From Serpula lacrymans var. lacrymans S7.9 (lineage: Eukaryota > Basidiomycota > Agaricomycetes > Boletales > Serpulaceae), in NCBI RefSeq assembly GCF_000218685.1, contig NW_006763290.1, forward strand, positions 411,540 to 475,539: 64,000 nt of DNA. Reading direction: 5' to 3'. This document shows positions 56,870 to 64,000 of the stretch, piece after piece. Position 1 is the stretch's first letter. Each line of letters opens with the position of its first letter. The notes beneath the pieces are model-generated. The model saw only the letters and a program-made list of their open reading frames with translations. It had not been told where the DNA came from and made no database searches. Made by a program: the position numbers and the translations under genes.

Positions 56870-59166
56870 CTATCCCTTCCAAAACCTATAAGTCAGAACA
56901 AGCAACCCAAATAAACTGATATTAAGTTTTAAGCTACATCTACTTAAAAATGCATTCCCCTCCCAACCATTCCTATTTTCTACCCAATTCCTAAACTGAC
57001 CATCTGTGTGTAAGGAAAATGAGGCTCTCTCACCCTGATAATCTAAATTAAAGTGCGTTGACTCCTTAGATCTGAAAATGGCGAAGTTCCCACTTTTCAG
57101 TTCAAGAACAAGTCCCTGCTCATGTAACACAAGAGCACCCTCTGTAAAATCTCCCAGTGGAAGAACAAGACAAAGAATGTGATCCTTACCATCCCTATGA
57201 GCAGTGGTGCTCACATTAATATTAACAACAAGAGATAAAAAAGGAGTGACTGGAGATCCTGGTTTTCCAGGGAGCGTATCAACTATCTTGGCTAGCATAG
57301 AGTATTCTTATGGTAGGCAGAATTCAATCTAGGAAACACATACATTAGAGAAATTTAGGCATGAAAGAAATAGCAGAAATCTTACAACATCAGAAATCCA
57401 TTGGAAAACATCTGCAAAAGCATCCTGCAAGTTCAAATAAAGCTGCTCATTGTCTGAGCCCTCCTTTGACAAATAAGGGATCATCTGGGTTTTGTTAGTG
57501 ATCTCTAACTCATGTGGGTGCACATCAATAGGTGCCCCATAACCCTTGATCAATGTCTGTATGTGAGTGATATATATAGAGAGAGGGGGGAAACATACCT
57601 GAGTCCCATATCTGTTCCATCAGGAGAAGTGGAGACATTTAAAAGGTTTTTCATTACCCAGAGCGCTGGAGAATACTGGCAACCCATGAAAACTAGTCTT
57701 GAGGTGGGCCACTAGAGTTGTCTTCATATGCCTAGGCATTGAATGGTATATAACTGCCATCAATGTGTTGTCGTCATTTCGTATATCAATTACTGGAGGA
57801 ATAGATGACATGGGAATGCGTATATAAACTCCATCCCTTTTGCATCCATTAGGATAAAATGTAAATAGCTGTATATCAAGTATCAGATGAGAAAGGAGCA
57901 TAGGAAAGTAACTGGAACTTACCTTGGCAGACAAATCTTGCATATGTGTGATGGCAGGGGCATTGCATGCTAAGACACGCTCAGATATTGTCCACCGATT
58001 GTTTTCTGAGCGGTCATGGCTGGCTGGAAATGCAATGTTGTATTCTGCAAGGCGCTGAAACTTTGTCTTGATCCTGCAGGGGATTGTGTCCATTGTGTCC
58101 ATTGTGTCATCCATTGCAACGTCCATCGTAAAAGGCATCTGGGTGGCCCAAAGAGAGCGGTTCTTCCATGCACGACGTGAGTGTTTGGGTAAGCAAAACA
58201 TACTACAACATAGATAGATATTAGCAGGAATATACTATAAGTGAAATTGAAGACTTACTTTAGTTCAACAGAATTGAACAGCCTGTCCGCATCTTTGAGA
58301 GACATACAATCAAAAAATAATTTCTTGAGGAAAAGACCCGGGAAGGTAAGCGGGAGGGACTGGCATAGGCGCACAATGGTGGGGGTGGTTCGGGCATGGA
58401 CAAGAGCACCAACACCTTATAAAAAGTGAGTAGCTGCTTGTTGGGGATGGAAGAGGGGTGAGGAGGAGGACAGAGCGACTTACCATCTGTTCCAGGGTCA
58501 CACTCAGTGGGACATCCAGCAAGGCCCTTTACCTTGCCATCATAAAGGCCCTTGAGGTTTTGGTAAGGACCTGCAGCACTTAGCAGGCTCAAGTTCATGT
58601 AAGTGTACATTCAAAATGTAATTATAACATTGCACTTACCTGTGAGTCTTCACAGCAAGATTAATCTTGCTCACTATCATCATGAAAGACGTGCCTACCT
58701 CATGACTAATGAAACAAGAGCAGAGCAAAACAGCGTCCTCCAAATGATTGAACCCAGATCCCTGCCAAGTCCCACAGGAAATAAAGGCCTTGATATCATC
58801 GATCCATTGAGCAGGACTAAGGGAAATTGAGTTGAAATGAGCTGTGGCCATGGTGGAAATGATGGCATCCGAAGATGCAGTTGAGGTGCGTGCAACGTTC
58901 CTGCCAATTTTCCATCTGCTACCGGCTACTAAAGCCACACCATTTCTAGGGCATTGCTGGGGTAGCGGCCTATCTCCATCCGGTCCTTGCAATGAAATGG
59001 GAGGTCCGGCATCCGGTGAGAGAAGATCTTGGAGTCTTCTTTTTAGCTGCATGTGTTGATCCTGGCTACTCTCTAGACAGGTTAGGATAGTGAAACTTCG
59101 AAGATTTTGTGTGAGTCTTGCATTTTGAGACTTTTTGCTGAGAGGTTCTCTGGCGCTGTGTGACAC
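56870..59166 (-). CDS. TET/JBP-like 2OG-Fe(II) dioxygenase gene B
   Basis: A multi-exon minus-strand gene. Exon 58636-59166 ends SHEVGTSFMMIVSKINLAVK, matching gene A (SKDIGVIFLLMINYIQLVAK). Then come about 58490-58590 (LKGLYDGKVKGLAGCPTECD), 58262-58421 (ARTTPTIVRLCQSLPLTFPG), 57925-58203, 57620-57880, 57390-57553 and 56870-57298. The last exon has NINVSTTAHRDGKD (H34 and D36), CLVLPLGDFTEGALVLHEQG, THFNLDYQGERAS (H82 and R91) and a tail FRNWVENRNGWEG. These are the metal and cosubstrate residues of a 2OG dioxygenase. TET/JBP relatives oxidise modified bases in DNA. A 9-bp repeat (MDTMDTMDT) lies in exon 57925-58203. Fewer obvious stops than gene A. Confidence 0.62.
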
Positions 59167-59707
59167 AATTTGGCCCTACCCGCCGCATGTTGTGGACAAC
59201 ATTCTCACGCCCATTTTACAACCTTGCTACAGTCAAATCACGCTATTATGAAAGGAATGGGACCAGAAATACTAACCTATTAATGGTTATCAGAGATAGA
59301 AGTGACTGATATATCTTACTCACTCAGAAAACTGCAGACACCCCTCAACCCCTTCACGCTGACTTGCACACATTACTAACATTCTACTTGACAGATTTCT
59401 CTCTGTTTTCCAATGCAATTACTTGATGGATCCAGACATATGCATAACACCCTATTCTGCATGTGGGAAAATTTTACTTACCCAATTTGTAGTTGGGACA
59501 TGGCCATCGTAACACTGGACTTCCAGCCAATTCCCAAGCTTCACAAATAAATTGAAGCTACAGATACAGGGTAAGTCTCTCATTTTTCACTGAAAGATTA
59601 CTAGTTGATTGAAGGAGAAATAGTTGTCATCTTTTGTATGGCCACATAATCTGAATAAAATTGCAACTCACAAGGCGATAGATGTTGAAATACACAAACA
59701 GTGAAGT
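59167..59707. other. divergent intergenic region
   Basis: It separates TET/JBP-like gene B (minus) from the kinase relic (plus). I see no palindrome array like the one upstream of gene A. Confidence 0.45.
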
Positions 59708-62640
59708 GTGCATAGCTATTCTGACTTACAAGTCGTGGATTTTGACCACATATTCAAGTCACCACCTATGCCACTCTGGGCCAATTCAAATGTGATCTAT
59801 AATTTCATTGATCATCACAAAAAAAAAGGTCAATATTACAACTTAAAGGATTACCTTTACGTGTTCCTTTCTGAGCAGCTCCAAAAACCCCACAAGGTCC
59901 CAGATGTATCCTACCTTTTGAAACAATGGATAAAAGATGGCCAATTTCTTGAGGCATTTGCCAGCAAGCTAGATTCTCATGCTATTGATACTGCAACATG
60001 GCATGCTCATGCTCACCCTCAGTCAAAGACGCCACAGCCAACTTACTCACCATCCCACACCATGCAAGAATAAATCCTTGCCCAAAATACCAGGCTTTCT
60101 GACAGCCTGTCAAAGGAGACTGTGGCGTCCATTGTGGAAGAACTTGTCAATTTTTTGGATACCAAAGGCCCTGAACTTGGTGGATATATTATGTGTGGTT
60201 GGTGTCAGGAGGTGAGTGATTTATCTGCAGAGTGATTCTTACCTGTTAGCTTGATGTGGGTTAGGTTGTTGACGATGACTTGCAGTCAGCTTTGATGGAT
60301 TCTTCAATCGAGAAGTCATGTCAATGGGTGTCATCTGCATAAAGGATGGTGTGTGATAGACGCAAACCAGACCTAATGCTTGTTGATGATGTCGTGGATG
60401 GGCGAGGTCAAATACGCAGACTCTCCTCACCTTGTCAACCTTGCCATAGGACAGTTGGCAGATACAGCGTTGTTTGTCCTTCGTGAGCAAGTTCCCAGGA
60501 GATATTATGTTGGACTATCCCTTTGTGGGCCAATGCTAAGGATATTGTTATTCACCAGAGGAGGAAATGCTACCAGTTCACCATTTGATATCAACAGATA
60601 TCCAGAGCTATTCATCTGAACCATGATCTTCCTACATTACTCGCAAACTGGATGGCTAGGCTATGACCAATAGCCTAGCCATGCTATGTATTATGACAAT
60701 GAGGGTGTGCCAGTGTTTCATGTTCAGCAAGGCACAGCCACTCTACTCTGTAAAGTTGTTGCAATCCTCTTCAAGCCGACGGGCCTGTTAGGAAGAGCCA
60801 CAAGGGTTATGGTGGCGGAGGTCTCTGGTGATGGGCCTTGTGCACTTGAAGATCCTGATCACATCATCATCAAGGATTGTTGGTTAACCACTGGTACACC
60901 TTCCAACAGCGACATTCACGACAAGCTAGAAGATCTTGCAAGGGATCCATTCTTTGTAGGCTACAATCCAAGCAACTCCACGCCCATTTTTCATTTTCCT
61001 GACAATCATACATCTCAGCCTCTTGCATCTTTTGACGACATCATATTAGCTGGACACCCAGACGTGGATGCCTTATATAATAGGGCAAACACTGGTTGGG
61101 ATGACATACAGTTCTTGTCTGGAATTCCAATACGAGACCATCATCTTTCACCATCCTTGACCCTTGTGCCATCTATCGCACATCCTCAGATGCTTATTCA
61201 GGACACAACCAAAGTTATCATGAGTGCTGCTGGAGTTTCAGAGTTGGCAGAGTTAGCAGCCTTGGAGGACTGTACACATTATCACATGGCCATGAAAACA
61301 GTTGGGGTAGAACGTGTGTGGTTTTCCTGTGTATGTGAAATGCTAGATGGGATCATTGGTGTTTTACTTGGTAAACCAAGGATTATTTATGTTCATCTCA
61401 TCACTTGCTAATATTTGGCTGGCTATGCAGGCCTTCAGAATGGTTACATGAGACGTGGTCTCATTCATTGCGACGTTAGTGATGGCAATTCATGGCTTCA
61501 AGTCAAGGCTGCTTTGCCCCATTTTGCTGTCCCAGATTGGCCCATCGACGTCAGTAATGACTGGTATCCACAGTGTCCTGGTGTCTTAGGAGATTAGGCA
61601 ATGGCTGAAGACGTTCAAGATGGAGACACGGTTAAGACCACAAAATCTCTTACAGTGAGTATTTAAAAACCAATTATATTAGAATCTTTACTGATATGTC
61701 CCAAATATAGGGGACTTATCCTTACCAAGCTATAGGGAGAATTTTACAGCCTGAAGTACCACACAATTACATCCACAATTTGGAGTCTGTTTTCTGGATG
61801 CTATGGTTGATCATGATTAACTGCGAAGGTCCCTACTGTCTGCAAATTGACTGGGTTGAGAAAGAGAAGGAAACTGCTGCAGCAGAGGTTGACAAAGCAC
61901 CTGCATCATTAAAGGGCTCAGCATCTCAGAAGTAGAAAGGGAAGGGAACTGTGTTCTCAAAGCTCTCAGCATCTCAGAAGCCTTCAAAGTCACCGTCTTA
62001 TCAGCATCACAGTATCTCTGATTACCAAGAGGATCTCCCCAGCAACAGTACTAAGGGAGGCATCTTAAATATCCCATCTCATCAGTCGTAACTTTCTTCT
62101 CACAGCAAACGAGACAATATTCCTGTCTGGGTCAAATGGGGGTGCCACACGCTTGATGCCAACACAGTAGCAATGGAAAAAGTTATACTCTTGCGCCTAC
62201 ACTTTATGGCATGCATCAACCCTTATTTCCGCAGGCATGTGTCTGTCAGGGCAGGGATGGTCAAGCTTTTCAGTGCGTTCATGTGGAGTGAAACATTTAG
62301 TGGCGATGGCAACATACTTTATAGTCCTCCCCCCAAACATATTTTGCACCAGGAGATGGTGGATATTGTGAAAGATATGAGGAACGGTATTGAGCATGAG
62401 TCTGATAGGGTGGGAGCATCTGTGGAGGTTATCACTGCTGGAAGAGAGAGATTCCAGCTGCAGCTCCAAGACATGAAGAAACCATCTCTCTTGTCTTTGC
62501 CTGTTGACCATCACAGTCCCCCAGACCCACCCATATCTGGGCCCAGCAAGCCTTCAAGTGGAACTAAACACACTTCAGATAGATAGAAATGAAGGGGAGG
62601 AGCCTGTCAGCAAGCGCCTGAGATCAACATGCACCCATAG
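59708..62640 (+). pseudogene. FunK1-type fungal protein kinase, decayed
   Basis: The N-terminal part runs 59708-60215, then 60380-60619 (HLVNLAIGQLADTALFVLRE, RYYVGLSLCGPML, NRYPELFI). The kinase part starts at 60686: FKPTGLLGRATRVMVAE, IKDCWLTTGTPSNSDIHDKL. After an intron (about 61370-61432) comes GLIHCDVSDGNSWL, the catalytic-loop equivalent, then PGVLGD-stop-AMAED, where Trp TGG became TAG. After another intron: GTYPYQAIGRIL and HNYIHNLESVFWMLWL. The H(R/C)DxSxGN, GxLxD and HxLESxFW motifs mark FunK1 kinases, expanded in Agaricomycetes. C-terminal pieces reach 62640. Frameshifts near 60100-60380 and stops at 61595 and about 61933 indicate a pseudogene. Confidence 0.75.
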
Positions 62641-62904
62641 CAGGCAAAAAAAGTAAAATGAGGTACTTTTTTTGTCTTTTATTTTACGATTATGAACAAA
62701 TCCTGAACTGTGCCTATGGAATATATTGCTATCAGTCACAGTGTAGTCTGTAGCTTTACATGTAATACTTAGGTTCGATGATATGTATTCAGACTGTTAT
62801 ATTTTTGCCTCACTGACCTTTGCTGTCATTATGCTTGTCATGTAAACACCCATCCATCCATCTGATCCAGTAGGCGCCTCCCTTTCTACGTCTAGCATCT
62901 CATT
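62641..62904. other. short spacer between kinase relic and Plavaka ORF
   Basis: No feature recognised; about 260 bp. Confidence 0.4.
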
Positions 62905-64000
62905 ATGGTTGGCCTACGATCACTTCAGGCTTTGAATGTTCAAGTTGAGCTCACATCTGCCCAGTCTACGGAGGAGGATCCTACAATCTGTCCTGCTTGT
63001 CACAAGAAGCTTAAAACTCCCCAGGGCCTGATATCCCATCTGTCATCAGCAAGAAGCTGCAAATGGTATAACAAAGAGAAGCTACAAAGTTTGACAATTC
63101 CAGGAGAACTTGATAGGGGCAATGATTTGGAGATAAAGAAAGTACCTGACATGTTATCTGATGAACTTAGACCTATGGATGAAGACCCAGAAGACGTGGT
63201 GGATGACTACTATGATTGTCTCTATGACCTTATTCCCACAGAATCTGAGGAGAATATGGCTGGACCCTCAAAGCTTCCTGATGAAGATGATGAGGAGCGT
63301 ATTGAGGTACCCTACCCTACTGCAGGCAAGGTGATTAGGATGGATAAAACAGTATATGAAAGATGGAGGAGAGAATTTGGAGCTGAGGATATGGATGGTG
63401 ATATGGATATGGATTCAGATATGTCAGATGGATCAGGGAACATTTTTGCACCCTTTGCGTCAGAGCTAGACTGGAGGGTTGCTTGCTGGGCTATACAGGA
63501 TGGAATAGGCCATAAATCATTTGATAGATTAATGGCAATACCAGGGGTACATTGCCTCTTCTCTCTTTCAAGCACATATACTGATTTATCTATTTCAACG
63601 AAGGTGGCGGATAAATTAGGTCTATCCTACCATAATATATATGGGCTCCATAAGCTGGTCAATCGTGTTCCAGAACATGCTACTTGGAAAACTAGAGAAT
63701 TGTGGTTCAGGAATAGTCCCGAGCATAAGCATATAGTTTATCATCTTGATTATATTGAAGCTATCAAGTCCTTGCTAAGAAATCCAGCTCATGCCAAGGA
63801 CATTATCTACAGGCCCAAGCATATCTTCACCAATGCTTCAAAATCTCACAGGATTTACAATGAGATGTGGACCAGAGATTGGTAGAACACAGTACAGGCA
63901 GGTGGCATGAATCTAAATGTGTCATTTCAGATATTTGACGATAATATTCCCATCTAGAATCGCTGTCAATGATGAGAACTGTTGTTAGAAAACCACACAC
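62905..64000 (+). pseudogene. Plavaka-type transposase, N-terminal part
   Basis: The frame 62905-63885 begins MVGLRSLQALNVQVELTSAQ. It has the finger CPACHKKLKTPQGLISHL...SCKWY (residues ~31-55), an acidic region (MDGDMDMDSDMSDGS), then the conserved FAPFASELDWRVACWAIQDG, IGHKSFDRLMAIPG, KLGLSYHNIYGLHKLVNRVP, YIEAIKSLLRNPAHAKDIIY, RPKHIFTNASKSHRIYNEMW and TRDW. This order is characteristic of Plavaka transposons (a CACTA-like clade of Agaricomycetes). TAG at 63883 follows TRDW where a second Trp is usual, and the frame continues NTVQAG. The catalytic domain lies beyond the right edge of the window. Confidence 0.8.

Overview
The window looks like a transposon-rich segment of a basidiomycete (probably Agaricomycete) nuclear genome. 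Reasons: spliceosomal introns of about 45-60 nt with GT...CTAAC/CTGAC...AG; Ty1/copia and chromodomain Ty3/gypsy elements; a Plavaka-type transposase; a FunK1-type fungal protein kinase; DUF6532-like genes; and TET/JBP-like 2OG-Fe(II) dioxygenase genes. Only two genes look like conserved, intact host genes: ribosomal protein eL13 (48047-48837, four exons) and a SNAP43/SNAPC1-like gene (21973-23246, three exons). Both sit in CpG-rich islands. Most of the rest is CpG-poor, repeated and broken.

Layout. 1-3202: 3' part of a decayed copia element. 3203-9146: relics, a solo LTR (4101-4496), a small TIR element (6636-7436) holding a tRNA-like sequence, and a 34-bp tandem repeat. 9146-16733: two DUF6532-like genes, a TET/JBP-like gene (all minus strand) and an array of four palindromes just upstream of the TET/JBP-like gene. 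17056-21054: a small unrecognised plus-strand gene and a DDE transposase pseudogene. 21973-23246: SNAP43-like gene. 23588-30128: MITE, solo LTRs, a Tnp2/CACTA-like transposase relic and further degenerate ORFs. 30129-35303: copia element with both LTRs and a 5-bp TSD. 35780-41485: gypsy chromovirus with a 5-bp TSD. 42013-45706: non-coding element with long TIRs, an 8-bp TSD and a 21-bp-monomer satellite. 46972-47382: hAT-like MITE. 48047-48837: eL13. 49260-54480: degenerate ORFs with LTR insertions. 54950-59166: a second DUF6532 + TET/JBP cassette. 59708-62640: decayed FunK1 kinase. 62905 to the right edge: Plavaka transposase.

How the parts relate. The two TET/JBP + DUF6532 cassettes are paralogous in gene order, orientation and protein sequence. 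Members of the TET/JBP family oxidise methylated bases. The transposons here show heavy CpG to TpG/CpA decay, as expected where transposon CpGs are methylated. The gypsy family has left at least five solo or nearly full-length single LTRs and one fragment, so LTR-LTR recombination has been frequent.

Most novel-looking items: a 52-nt insert with complete intron signals in the 3' LTR (but not the 5' LTR) of the copia element; the TIR element with a 21-bp palindromic-core satellite and an apparent empty site elsewhere in the window; the palindrome array upstream of one TET/JBP-like gene; and the duplicated DUF6532 + TET/JBP cassette.
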